From the NCBI RefSeq assembly GCF_004834005.1, contig NZ_STFF01000005.1, positions 620,001 to 684,000 on the forward strand: DNA of 64,000 nucleotides, given 5' to 3'. Source of the stretch: Niastella caeni. Lineage in GTDB: Bacteria > Bacteroidota > Bacteroidia > Chitinophagales > Chitinophagaceae. Position 1 is the stretch's first letter; every line of letters begins with the position of its first letter. Below the pieces are notes generated by a model. It saw only the letters and a program-made list of their open reading frames with translations. It was not told where the DNA came from and did not search any database. Below are positions 1-9,000 of this stretch, piece by piece. The translations under genes and the position numbers were made by a program.

Positions 1-354
1 TGAACGAATAGATTTTATAAGGTTAATTGTTTTTGCTTTTACTTCGTTAATCTTTTCGTATAACACTGTATAAAGCTCTTTTCGAATAAATCCTAAGTCC
101 TTAGCTAGCAAAAAACAATATTCCGATTCATGGGCCGAACCTAACGAGGTATCCAAAAAATGAACAAAATCTTTATCTGAATTCCTGCCGCATCCTTCAA
201 CAATATTGAATGGTATTGAATAAGCGGCTCTTTTCATTTGCCTAAGCAGATCAAATTGTTCATATTTAGGAAAAGAAGGTGCTACTTCTTTATAAACAAA
301 CAGAACTAATTCGTGGGATTTCTCCCAAACTTCATACTTTCTATAATCTCTCAT
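1..354 (-). CDS. Four-helix-bundle protein (S23/IVS family), cut by window edge
   Basis: Reading the minus strand from the ATG at 354 gives 118 codons with no stop before base 1, so the C-terminus lies outside the window. The protein begins MRDYRKYEVWEKSHELVLFV and contains the family pattern FDLLRQMKRAAYSIPFNIVEG followed by DFVHFLDTSLGSAHESEYCFLLAKDLG. This is the four-helix-bundle family first seen as ORFs inside 23S rRNA intervening sequences; the function is unknown. It lies downstream of argC in the same orientation, separated by about 100 bp of low-complexity repeat. In related genomes such genes occur singly between unrelated operons, so a link to arginine synthesis is not implied. 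Confidence 0.88.
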   Translation of the reverse strand, partial: MRDYRKYEVWEKSHELVLFVYKEVAPSFPKYEQFDLLRQMKRAAYSIPFNIVEGCGRNSDKDFVHFLDTSLGSAHESEYCFLLAKDLGFIRKELYTVLYEKINEVKAKTINLIKSIRS

Positions 355-414
355 ACAATGGATTTTGATAATCTCATTGCATCTTTTATCCTCAATCCCC
401 CAACTGTATTTGTT

Positions 415-448
415 TTCGCGTTTAGCGTTGTGCGTTCCGCGTTTAGCT
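415..448. repeat. GCGTTTAGCGTT-type short intergenic repeat
   Basis: The stretch between argC and the four-helix-bundle gene repeats the words GCGTTTAGC and GCGTT: one copy, then GTGCGTTCC, then a second copy. It resembles the simple dispersed intergenic repeats seen elsewhere in this window. No function can be assigned. Confidence 0.5.
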
Positions 449-454
449 TACTGG

Positions 455-1486
455 TTAAAAGTAGTTAGCCTTCAATTTTAATCCAGCACGCTCATCAACC
501 CCAAACATTAAATTCATATTCTGTACGGCCTGGCCTGAGGCGCCCTTGGTCAGGTTGTCGATGGCGCTGTGCACTACCAGCTTGGTACCTATTTTTTCCA
601 GTTGAATGATACATTTATTGGTATTCACCACCTGCTTTAAAAAGATCTCTCCTTTGCTCATCACGGTGAATGGATGGTTATGGTAAAAGTCATTGTATAA
701 TTCAGAAAGCTGTTCCGCCTTCCAATCGCAATCAACCAGCGAGCTGATGAAAATGCCGCGGGTAAAATCACCGCGCCAGGGAATAAAGCTCAACGCATCG
801 GAGGCTTCCCCCTGGCCCTCTCCGGTGGAGGGGGAAGAAAAAGATGGTTGCAGTTGCTGTAACGACTGGGTGATCTCCTTTAAATGCTGATGCGTTAAGG
901 TTTTATAAGCTTGAATATTATTGGCCCGCCAGGAGAAATGCGAGGTGGCCGATAAACTCTGTCCGGCGCCGGTTGAACCGGTAATGCCGGTGGTGTATAC
1001 CGAATTCAGTAACCCTGCCTTTGCCAATGGCAACAAGCCTAATTGGATACCAGTGGCAAAACATCCCGGGTTGGCTATGTTTTGTGCGGTTTTAATTTTG
1101 CTTTTATTCAGTTCAGGCAATCCATAAATAAATTGCCGATTGCCAATGGATGATTTCGCACTCAACCTGAAGTCTTGTGAAAGATCAATGATCTTTATTT
1201 TGTCAGTTACGGTATACTCAGTTAAAAATTTCCGCGCATCGCCATGACCTACACACAGGAACAACACATCAATGCTTCCATCCTGTAAAGGAGAAAGGTC
1301 ATCGGAGAATTGCAGGTTGGTTTCGCCAATTAAATCGGCATGCACCTGGTGTAAAGGATTGCCGGCATTGCTTTTACTGTTCACAAAAGCAATTTCAACA
1401 TGGGGGTGATTGATCAGCAACCTGAGTAATTCTCCTCCGGTATATCCGGCGCCCCCTATTATGCCTACTTTTATTTTCTGACTCAT
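455..1486 (-). CDS. argC: N-acetyl-gamma-glutamyl-phosphate reductase
   Basis: Third step of arginine synthesis: NADPH-dependent reduction of N-acetylglutamyl (or N-succinyl) phosphate to the semialdehyde, in the cytosol. The N-terminus has the Rossmann glycine motif GIIGGAGYTGGEL, and the catalytic cysteine is Cys142 in ANPGCFATG. I chose the ATG at 1486 (MSQKIKVGI); a TTG at 1495 in frame would add three residues. The product is 343 aa, normal for the family. Residues about 215-230 (FSSPSTGEGQGEASD) look like an extra loop encoded by a GC-rich inverted repeat (see findings). It follows argG by 108 bp in the same orientation, so it is probably the third gene of an arg operon. Confidence 0.95.
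   Translation of the reverse strand: MSQKIKVGIIGGAGYTGGELLRLLINHPHVEIAFVNSKSNAGNPLHQVHADLIGETNLQFSDDLSPLQDGSIDVLFLCVGHGDARKFLTEYTVTDKIKIIDLSQDFRLSAKSSIGNRQFIYGLPELNKSKIKTAQNIANPGCFATGIQLGLLPLAKAGLLNSVYTTGITGSTGAGQSLSATSHFSWRANNIQAYKTLTHQHLKEITQSLQQLQPSFSSPSTGEGQGEASDALSFIPWRGDFTRGIFISSLVDCDWKAEQLSELYNDFYHNHPFTVMSKGEIFLKQVVNTNKCIIQLEKIGTKLVVHSAIDNLTKGASGQAVQNMNLMFGVDERAGLKLKANYF
805..837. repeat. Inverted repeat inside argC
   Basis: Arms CTTCCCCCT (805-813) and AGGGGGAAG (829-837) face each other around a 15-base centre. The element encodes the Pro/Ser/Gly/Glu-rich segment PSTGEGQGE of ArgC and differs in composition from the flanking gene. It looks like a palindromic dispersed repeat taken up in frame. 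Confidence 0.65.
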
Positions 1487-1504
1487 AAAACTCAATAGAA
1501 TTAA

Positions 1505-1612
1505 AAATTAGAAATGAAGAATGAGGAATGAGAAAGTGGATACACCTCTAAGATGCCTTTACTTTTTAATTTCTCATTTTTAATTTTTCATTTCTCATTT
1601 CCCTTTTTCGTT
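1505..1612. repeat. AATGAGAAATTAAAAATGA-type inverted repeat
   Basis: The gap between argG and argC is built of variants of ATTAAAAATGAGAAATGA in one orientation (1505-1535) and the reverse complement in the other (1563-1606). Similar sequence flanks the 11.1-kb gap and occurs near 53.4 kb. The two halves could form an AT-rich stem in the argG-argC transcript. The far end reaches the 3' end of argG. Confidence 0.6.
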
Positions 1613-2800
1613 GTCTTCCTTCACCGAGTTCCAAATGGAGGTCTGGTTTCCGAATATTTTGCTGAACCCACGAACATCTTCGCCACTCCAGCCGCTATTC
1701 ATTTCACCATACTTGCCAAACTTGCTGCTCATAAGGTCATACGATGATTCAATGCCGATCACCTGGAAGCGATAAGGTTGCAGGTGTATAAATACATCGC
1801 CGGTTACATGTTGTTGCGAATTTTCGAGGTAAGCTTCGATGTCGCGCATAACCGGGTCCATGATCTGTCCTTCGTGCAACCAGTTTCCATAGAACTGCGC
1901 CAGCTGATCTTTCCAGTTAAACTGCCATTTGGTAAGCACATGCTTTTCCAAAGCATGGTGCGCTTTTAAAATAACCATGGGCGCTGCGGCTTCAAAACCA
2001 ACCCGGCCTTTAATACCAATGATGGTATCGCCTACGTGTATATCTCTTCCTACACCATACGCACCGGCAATGGTTTGCAGGTATTGAATGGCTTCGGTAG
2101 GATGACTAAATGCTTTATCGTTGATCTTTTTCAGTTCACCTTTTTCAAAGCTGAGCTTAACTTCTTCACTGCCTGTTTTGGTAACCTGCGTTGGCCAGGC
2201 TTCTTCGGGCAACATGCCTTTTGATGATAATGTTTCTTTACCACCGACACTGGTTCCCCACAAACCTTTATTGATAGAGTATACTGCTTTGGCAAAGTTC
2301 ATGTTCACGCCTTTGCCTTTCAGGTAATCAATTTCTGCTTCACGGCTCAGCTTCAGGTCGCGGATGGGAGTAATGATCTCAACACCTGGGATCAAAATGT
2401 GAAAGATCATATCAAAACGAACCTGGTCGTTACCGGCGCCGGTGCTGCCATGCGCTACGGCATCGGCCTTTAATTTTTGTACGTGCTCTGCAATGTGCAG
2501 GGCCTGGCTCAACCGTTCGGCGCTCACACTTAACGGGTAGGTGTTATTTTTTAACACGTTTCCGTAAATAAGGTATTTGATGATACGATCGTAATATCCT
2601 TGTATGGCATTAACTGTTGTATGTGTTTTAACTCCCAGTTTATAGGCGTGCTCTTCAATTTTTTTCAATTCTTCATCGCTAAAACCACCGGTATTTACAA
2701 TAATGCTATGCACTTCGTAGCCCTGGTCTTCGCCCAGGTATTTTACACAAAATGTAGTGTCTAAACCACCGCTAAAACCGAGAACAACTTTCTTTGCCAT
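1595..2800 (-). CDS. argG: Argininosuccinate synthase
   Basis: Joins citrulline and aspartate with ATP to give argininosuccinate, the penultimate arginine step. The ATP pyrophosphatase P-loop is GFSGGLDTT at residues 8-16, and further family motifs follow (HGSTGAGNDQVRFD, TPIRDLKLSREAEIDYL). At 401 aa it is full length. Its start is ATG at 2800, 17 bp after the stop of the GNAT gene on the same strand, so the two are surely co-transcribed. The order GNAT-argG-argC is common in Bacteroidetes arginine operons. Confidence 0.97.
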   Translation of the reverse strand: MAKKVVLGFSGGLDTTFCVKYLGEDQGYEVHSIIVNTGGFSDEELKKIEEHAYKLGVKTHTTVNAIQGYYDRIIKYLIYGNVLKNNTYPLSVSAERLSQALHIAEHVQKLKADAVAHGSTGAGNDQVRFDMIFHILIPGVEIITPIRDLKLSREAEIDYLKGKGVNMNFAKAVYSINKGLWGTSVGGKETLSSKGMLPEEAWPTQVTKTGSEEVKLSFEKGELKKINDKAFSHPTEAIQYLQTIAGAYGVGRDIHVGDTIIGIKGRVGFEAAAPMVILKAHHALEKHVLTKWQFNWKDQLAQFYGNWLHEGQIMDPVMRDIEAYLENSQQHVTGDVFIHLQPYRFQVIGIESSYDLMSSKFGKYGEMNSGWSGEDVRGFSKIFGNQTSIWNSVKEDNEKGK

Positions 2801-2817
2801 CTTCGCAGAAATTGTTT

Positions 2818-3558
2818 TTAGAAATTAAAAAAGTAGTGAAAAAAAGATTTGATCTTGCCGGCGCCGCCACCCTGGGAGTCTTTAGTTCCGCTATTGGAGT
2901 CTTTATCGTCCTTAAAGAAAGGCTTCAGCAATTTCCATTGTTTTATACGTAACATTCGTTCAAACACACTCTTCTTCTCCTCAAAAAACTCTTTGGTTTC
3001 CTGCGGCTCATAATGATCTTTCGGATCATACAGCATGGCAGTGCACAAACAGTTTTTCCGTTCCTTGCTCATGAGAATGTCGTAGTTCACACAGCTTTTA
3101 CAGCCGGCCCAGAACGCTTCGTCCTGGGTAAGCTCCGAATAAGTAACAGGTTCATAACCCAGATCGCTGTTGATCTTCATCACTGCCAGTCCGGTAGTAA
3201 GGCCGAATATTTTTGAGTCAGGGAATGTCAGTCGGCTCAGTTCGAAGATCTTTTTCTTAATAGCTTTTGCCAGTCCGCCTTTACGAAAGGCAGGTGCAAC
3301 AATCAATCCTGAGTTGGCTACATATTCGCCATGGCTCCAGGTTTCGATATAGCAAAAGCCGGCCCAGATGCCGTCCTGGTTGAAGGCGATCACGGCTTTT
3401 CCCTCACGCATTTTCTGTTGTATATATTCGGGCGATCGTTTGGCTATACCGGTTCCCCGGGCTTTGGCCGATGAAGCCATTTCATCGCATATGATCTGTG
3501 CAAAGCTGAGGTGTGATTCGTTAGCTACAATAACCTGAAATTGATGTTGGGTTTCCAT
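2818..3558 (-). CDS. GNAT-family N-acetyltransferase, first gene of arg operon
   Basis: A 246-aa protein with a GNAT fold: the acceptor/acetyl-CoA region includes NSGLIVAPAFRKGGLAKAIKKKIFELSR, with the R-x-x-G-x-A type pyrophosphate-binding loop. I prefer the ATG at 3558 (METQHQFQVIV); the longer reading starts from TTG. The C-terminal 40 residues are Lys-rich and low in complexity. Position directly before argG suggests it supplies N-acetylglutamate (an argA-like role) in the arginine pathway. That is inferred from context and from the common Bacteroidetes gene order, not from a diagnostic residue. Confidence 0.8.
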   Translation of the reverse strand: METQHQFQVIVANESHLSFAQIICDEMASSAKARGTGIAKRSPEYIQQKMREGKAVIAFNQDGIWAGFCYIETWSHGEYVANSGLIVAPAFRKGGLAKAIKKKIFELSRLTFPDSKIFGLTTGLAVMKINSDLGYEPVTYSELTQDEAFWAGCKSCVNYDILMSKERKNCLCTAMLYDPKDHYEPQETKEFFEEKKSVFERMLRIKQWKLLKPFFKDDKDSNSGTKDSQGGGAGKIKSFFHYFFNF

Positions 3559-3611
3559 TTTTTGAAACAAGGCTAAATGTGAAAAATGCAACGACTTAAA
3601 ACATTGTGCCG

Positions 3612-3644
3612 GGAATCATGGCTTGCTGGAACATAAGCCATTCC
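3612..3644. other. Imperfect hairpin upstream of arg operon
   Basis: ATGGCTT (3618-3624) pairs with AAGCCAT (3635-3641) around a 10-base loop, and GGA/TCC extend the stem after a small bulge. It lies just upstream of the arg operon start codon on the minus strand and could be in its leader. No recognised riboswitch motif is present. Confidence 0.35.
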
Positions 3645-3714
3645 GGTAACTACAGAGCATGCTGTATGGTACAGTAAGTATCAACGTCGCACCCTTACGG
3701 GGATAGGTTGGAAG

Positions 3715-3740
3715 AAAAAAACCGTACGGAGCCGTACAGG
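3715..3740 (-). terminator. Rho-independent terminator after GGGP synthase gene
   Basis: On the minus strand the hairpin CTGTACG-GCTC-CGTACGG is followed directly by seven Ts (3721-3715). It lies about 300 bp beyond the stop of the gene at 4034 and upstream of the arg operon, so it would separate the two transcription units. The rest of 3559-4033 shows no gene. Confidence 0.6.
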
Positions 3741-4033
3741 AAAAACCCCACGCACTATAGTAATCACGCTTTGCGCGACTACATCAGCGAGTATTATGGT
3801 GAGATTTTTTTGCATTTTAATGGGTATGCGTTTGATTCAATGAATTTGTCACCGCAAAGAAAAACACTTTTTTGAAATGATTGGGGATTTTTCGTGTAAA
3901 ATTTTAGCTAATTCCCCAAATAATGATGAATTATGGGTGATGGCGGTTGGCTAAGCTACCGTTACCCGCAATTGCTTACGGGTTTGTAGGTAATAACGAT
4001 CAGTGAACAAATCATTTATCAGAAAGTTCATTA

Positions 4034-4792
4034 CTAAACGATCCTGCTGGGCACAGAATGAATGGCTGCACTCATTTCCTTTATTAATGAAGCGTCTTTC
4101 TCAATGGCATTGCCAATTACGATCATATCGGCACCGGCTTTACAATTGCGGTATGCTTTCTCCGGATCGGTAATACCACCGCCAATTACCAGCGGCACTT
4201 CAATGATCTGCGCCACTTTCTCTATCATGCTTTCGGTGATAGGACGTTTGGCGCCGCTGCCGGCATCCATGTAAATCAGCTTCATGCCCAACATTTCACC
4301 AGCCATGGCAGTACACATCGCAATTTCATTTTTGTCGGCGGGGATAGGCGCTGCATTGCTGATATAGGAAACAGTAGTAGGAGCGCCACCGTCAATGACC
4401 ATGTACCCGGTAGAAATGATCTCTAACCGGCTTTGTTTTACAAACGGGGCAGATATAACATGCTGGCCGATCAGCAGCTCCGCATTGCGACCTGAAATAA
4501 GCGAGAGATAAAGCAATGCATCGGCATATGGGGTAATTTGCGAAGGACTTCCCGGAAACAGGATCACCGGAATATCGCAATTCTTCTTTATTTGTTGAAC
4601 CACTTCATCCAGGCTGTTGGTGACCACCAGGCTGCCGCCCACTAGCAAGTAATCGACCCGTGCTTCTGTGGCCAATGCAGTTAATTCATCAATTTTTTCT
4701 ACCGTAACCTTGTCTGGGTCAATCAGTACTGCAAATGACTTCTGTCCTTTTTCCTTATGTTGCAGTAGCGATTGATAAATGCGATTCGTCAT
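4034..4792 (-). CDS. Geranylgeranylglyceryl/heptaprenylglyceryl phosphate synthase (PcrB/GGGPS family)
   Basis: TIM-barrel prenyltransferase joining a polyprenyl diphosphate to glycerol-1-phosphate to make an ether lipid precursor. Family motifs are AVLIDPDK near residue 21, LLVGGSLVV, PVILFPGSPSQI, and the phosphate loop VIGGGITDPEKA followed by GADMIVIGNAIE. At 252 aa it matches the Bacteroidetes/archaeal group rather than the shorter Bacillus PcrB. The enzyme has biochemical precedent in Bacteroidetes, but the final lipid product is unclear. It starts at ATG 4792 and ends about 475 bp before the arg operon, with a terminator in between. Confidence 0.93.
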   Translation of the reverse strand: MTNRIYQSLLQHKEKGQKSFAVLIDPDKVTVEKIDELTALATEARVDYLLVGGSLVVTNSLDEVVQQIKKNCDIPVILFPGSPSQITPYADALLYLSLISGRNAELLIGQHVISAPFVKQSRLEIISTGYMVIDGGAPTTVSYISNAAPIPADKNEIAMCTAMAGEMLGMKLIYMDAGSGAKRPITESMIEKVAQIIEVPLVIGGGITDPEKAYRNCKAGADMIVIGNAIEKDASLIKEMSAAIHSVPSRIV

Positions 4793-4883
4793 GCTGGGCT
4801 ATTGGTGACTACAAAAATGCAAAAAGTTTTCCAAAGCGGCCATAAGGTACTAAAACTTTTGCCATTTATTGTTATTCAGATCA

Positions 4884-5639
4884 TTACAATCTGCTAAAAG
4901 CCGTTACCTGTAGTATATTTTCCCGGGTATTCCGGTTGCTGGCATCCTTAACAACCCGTAACATGTACGATAACTCAAGGTCAAGTTTCCGGTTAAAACG
5001 GTATCCGGTAGCCACCAGGCTCCGGTTCTGATCGAATACTTTACCATTTACATACCGCTGGCCACTAATATTGAAAAAGAATTCGTTTTGCAAGATCAAA
5101 TACATGCCTTTTTCAAAGTCGTTTGTAGTGGAAACCAACGGAATCTGCTCTCTTATCTGGTATCGTAACCGGTTGGCAAAAGAAGTTCCGGTTCTCTTAA
5201 GGGAATTATTTGCCTGTTCCAGCCTGGGCAGAAACCGGTTTTCGAGGCGTAACCGGTGTCGCATTTGGGTTCTATGTTGATGCAAACGGGAGCCTATATT
5301 CACAGGATGGGTAAACCATACCTGTTCCAATGCCTGATGTTCAACAGCATACCCGGTAATACCACTGATAGTACGGCGATTGTCAATAAGGCAATAACCA
5401 CCACCCAGGCTCCACCGGTTGCTAAATTGTATAAAAGCGCCGGTGCGAAATAAGAATGTCTGCAACTGTTGTCTTTTTGGATCTGTTCTTACACTGGCCT
5501 CCAATTGATAAATGACCTTGCGGGTAAATGCTATCTGGTTGTTGGTGGTAGCCCAGCCTGACAATGCCACCTGGGAACGGGAACAATAGCCAGTTATCAT
5601 TCCAACCATCATCAGTATTAATTGTTTATAAAAAGACAT
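4884..5639 (-). CDS. DUF2490 family outer-membrane protein
   Basis: A 251-aa protein with an N-terminal signal peptide (hydrophobic stretch at residues 6-17, likely cut near SRSQ). The body is alternating beta-strand, with Arg/Gln-rich family patterns such as HRTQMRHRLRLENRF and FANRLRYQIREQIPL, and it ends with an aromatic strand (ILQVTAFSRL) typical of outer-membrane barrels. DUF2490 proteins are common in Bacteroidetes and have no known function. It is divergent from the ribonucleotide reductase gene across a 422-bp gap and followed by the GGGP synthase gene on the same strand after 91 bp. Confidence 0.85.
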   Translation of the reverse strand: MSFYKQLILMMVGMITGYCSRSQVALSGWATTNNQIAFTRKVIYQLEASVRTDPKRQQLQTFLFRTGAFIQFSNRWSLGGGYCLIDNRRTISGITGYAVEHQALEQVWFTHPVNIGSRLHQHRTQMRHRLRLENRFLPRLEQANNSLKRTGTSFANRLRYQIREQIPLVSTTNDFEKGMYLILQNEFFFNISGQRYVNGKVFDQNRSLVATGYRFNRKLDLELSYMLRVVKDASNRNTRENILQVTAFSRL

Positions 5640-6061
5640 TCATGCAAAGAAAAAGAACAATTACCTAATGGTCGTTTGTAAGGGGAAGAATGGGTTACCT
5701 GTTACCAGGTACCAGTTGCCAGGACTTGAATTATTGCAGCTTGATTAAAGGCGGGTATTCCGCATTAAGGGCCCGGTACCAGGAAACCGTTAACTGGTAA
5801 CTGCTTGATAATTTTTCTGAATGACGTGTAGTTCAGAAGCTTAATAGATACATTTTTTTTTGATAATAACCTAAAAAAAGTAATCAACATTGCACCGTAT
5901 TCTGTGCAAAAATCAAGTAAGTCACACCCAGCTTGAGCTATAGTAATTTCAACATCCTTTTTCCACAGGTGTGCATATTTAAGAATCGGAAATCTGGCCT
6001 CGAGAAGATATTTTCGTTTTCCCTCTACCCTGATTTAATCATGTTAAAAACTAAGTAACCT
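5640..6061. repeat. Divergent intergenic region with GGTAACTGG-type repeats
   Basis: The gap between the DUF2490 gene and nrdJ contains two clusters of the dispersed GGTAACTGG/GGTACCAGG repeat (about 5697-5730 and 5771-5803). Further right is an inverted repeat TTGCAC-N8-GTGCAA at 5890-5909. The last 60 bases before nrdJ are AT-rich with a weak -7-like TATTTTCG near 6009. I looked for a cobalamin riboswitch B12 box and did not find one. Confidence 0.55.
5890..5909. promoter_or_regulatory. Inverted repeat TTGCAC-N8-GTGCAA upstream of nrdJ
   Basis: Perfect 6-bp arms separated by 8 bases form a 20-bp dyad about 150 bp before the nrdJ start. The symmetry suggests a dimeric regulator site. It does not match the NrdR box closely and its partner is unknown. 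Confidence 0.35.
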
Positions 6062-9000
6062 ATGCCCAGCAAAAAGCAATCGAAAGGCTTGCAGTTCAAT
6101 CGACGTTTCACCCAGGAAGGTATTTCCGTATTTGATCTGTTTGAATATGATTATCGAACGTCGGTGATCCGTAATCCGAGTGGTGAAGTTGTGTTTGAAA
6201 TGAATAATGTAGAGGTGCCCAAACATTGGAGTCAGATTGCTACGGATATTCTTGCGCAAAAGTATTTCCGCAAAGCAGGCGTTCCGCAGCAGGATGGTTC
6301 GTTGGGTCGTGAAACATCTGTAAAACAGGTGGCGCATCGCATGGCTAATTGCTGGAGAGTATGGGGTGAAAAGTATGGCTATTTTGCTTCTGAAAAAGAT
6401 GCCACTATATTTTATGAAGAGCTGGTGCATTGTATCCTGAACCAGTCTTGCACACCGAATAGCCCGCAATGGTTCAATACCGGTTTATTTGAAAGCTACG
6501 GCATCAAGGGAAAACCACAGGGACATTATTATGTAGACCCTGTTGACAATCAATTGAAGAAATCTACTTCAGCATATGAACGTCCGCAACCACATGCGTG
6601 TTTTATATTAAGCGTTGAAGATGACCTGGTTAACGAGGGCGGTATCATGGACCTGTGGATGCGTGAAGCCCGCATATTTAAATATGGCAGTGGCGTGGGT
6701 ACCAACTTCTCCCATATCAGGGGCGAAGGTGAGAAATTAAGCGGTGGCGGCACTTCCAGCGGTTTGATGAGCTTTTTGAAGATCGGTGACCGCGCTGCCG
6801 GCGCCATCAAGAGCGGTGGTACTACCCGTCGCGCTGCAAAAATGGTTTGCCTCGATCTTGACCATCCCGAGATCATGGACTTCATTAACTGGAAGGTGGA
6901 AGAAGAAAAGAAAGTAGGAGCGCTTATAGCTGCCGGTTATCCCAGCGATTATGAGGGCGAAGCTTATAGAACTGTGAGCGGACAAAACTCCAACAATTCT
7001 ATCCGCGTACCCAATGAGTTTTTTGAGAAGCTCGATAAGAACGAAGACTGGGAATTAAAGGCCAGAACCGATGGTAAAGTAATGAAACGCATTCCTGCCC
7101 GCGAAGTATGGAACCAGGTTGCCTATGCCGCCTGGCGTTGTGCAGATCCCGGTACGCAGTACGATACTACCATCAATGAATGGCATACCAGTCCTAAGGG
7201 CGGTCGCATCAACGCTTCCAACCCTTGCAGCGAATACATGTTCCTCGACAATACGGCCTGTAACCTTGCTTCTGCCAACCTGCGCCGTTTTTACAATGAA
7301 ACCAATAACTCATTTGATGTAGAAGGTTTTGAATATATATGCCGTTTGTGGACGGTTGTGCTGGAAGTTTCAGTGCTGATGGCGCAGTTCCCTTCCAAAG
7401 AGGTAGCGCAACTGAGCTACGATTACCGCACCCTGGGCCTGGGTTATGCCAACCTCGGTTCTATGTTAATGGTAATGGGCATACCTTATGATAGTGAAGA
7501 AGCCCGCGGTATTGCTGGCGCGCTTACGGCTATCATGACCGGCGTAGCGTATAAAACATCTGCCGAGCTGGCTTCTTTTTTAGGACCCTTTGCACGGTAC
7601 GAAGAGAACCGTGAAGATATGTTGCGTGTAATGCGTAACCACCGCCTGGCCGCGTACGATGCAGATGAGTACGAAAAACTGCATATTAAGCCACAAGGTA
7701 TTAAAGCAAGATATTGTCCGGATTATTTGTTGAAAGCCGCTACCAAAGCCTGGGACGAAGCAGTACAATTAGGAGAAAAATATGGCTATCGCAATGCACA
7801 GGTAACCGTGATTGCCCCAACCGGCACTATCGGCCTGGTAATGGATTGCGATACCACTGGTGTAGAACCCGATTTTGCCCTGGTGAAATTTAAAAAGCTG
7901 AGCGGTGGCGGTTACTTTAAGATCATTAACCAGTCGGTACCCACCGCGTTGAAGAACCTGGGTTACCAGCAACGTGAAATAGAAGCCATTGTTAAATACG
8001 CAGTAGGTGCTGGCACATTTGTAGGCGCTCCTCACATCAATCATCAAACGTTAAGTGAGAAAGGATTTATTGCCGAAGAAATAAAGAAATTAGATGCAGC
8101 TGTAGCTTCCGCCTTTGAAATCGGATTCGTATTCAATGTTTACACGCTCGGGGAAGAATGCCTGCAGCGCCTGGGATTCAAACCTGAGCAATATTTTAAT
8201 TTTGAATGGAGCTTGCTGGAAGCATTGGGCTTTACCGATGAACAGGTTGAGGCCGCTAATGATTTCATCTGCGGTACCATGACCATTGAAGGTGCTCCTT
8301 TCTTAAAGGCCGAACATTTGCCCGTTTTTGACTGTGCCAACAAATGCGGTAAAAAAGGAGAGCGTTACATTCACGCCCATGGCCATATTCGTATGATGGC
8401 AGCCGCACAACCTTTCTTAAGTGGTGCTATTTCAAAAACCATCAACCTGCCCAATGAAGCAACGGTAGAAGAAATCGCCGATGCTTACATGATGAGCTGG
8501 AAACTGGGTTTGAAGGCCTGCGCTTTGTACAGGGATGGTTCAAAACTGAGCCAGCCGCTGAGCAATAAGAGCGATAAGAAGAAAAAAACAGAAGAAGAAA
8601 CAAGCGATAAAGCGCAAGCCATTGAGCCGCAGGAATCGAACATTGTTGACTTAGGCAAACTCACTATTACTGAATTATTAGGTGAAGTGCAAAAACGCGT
8701 GCAGGCTTCTCCCGATACCAAATTGAAACGGGAGCTGGCGCGAATTGTTGAACGCAGAACGTTACCGGCAAAACGCCGCGGCTATACACAAAAAGCCAAG
8801 ATCAACGGACAAGCGCTGTTTTTGCGTACAGGCGAGTATGGCGATGGTACCGTAGGTGAGATCTTCATAGATATGGCGAAAGAAGGGGCTACCATGCGTA
8901 GCATGTTGAACTGTTTTGCCATTTCTATTTCAATTGGTTTGCAGTACGGCGTGCCGTTGGAAGAGTTTGTAGAGAAGTTCGTGTTCACCCGCTTTGAACC

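Noticed and set aside
3822..3850. ArgR-type box (GATTCAATGAATT near 3834-3846) upstream of the arg operon
   Set aside because: Only a short imperfect ATTCA/TGAAT overlap; too weak to call, and ArgR homologues of this group have less defined sites.
5640..6061. Cobalamin riboswitch before the B12-dependent reductase
   Set aside because: No GCCACTG-type B12 box or the expected paired elements could be found.
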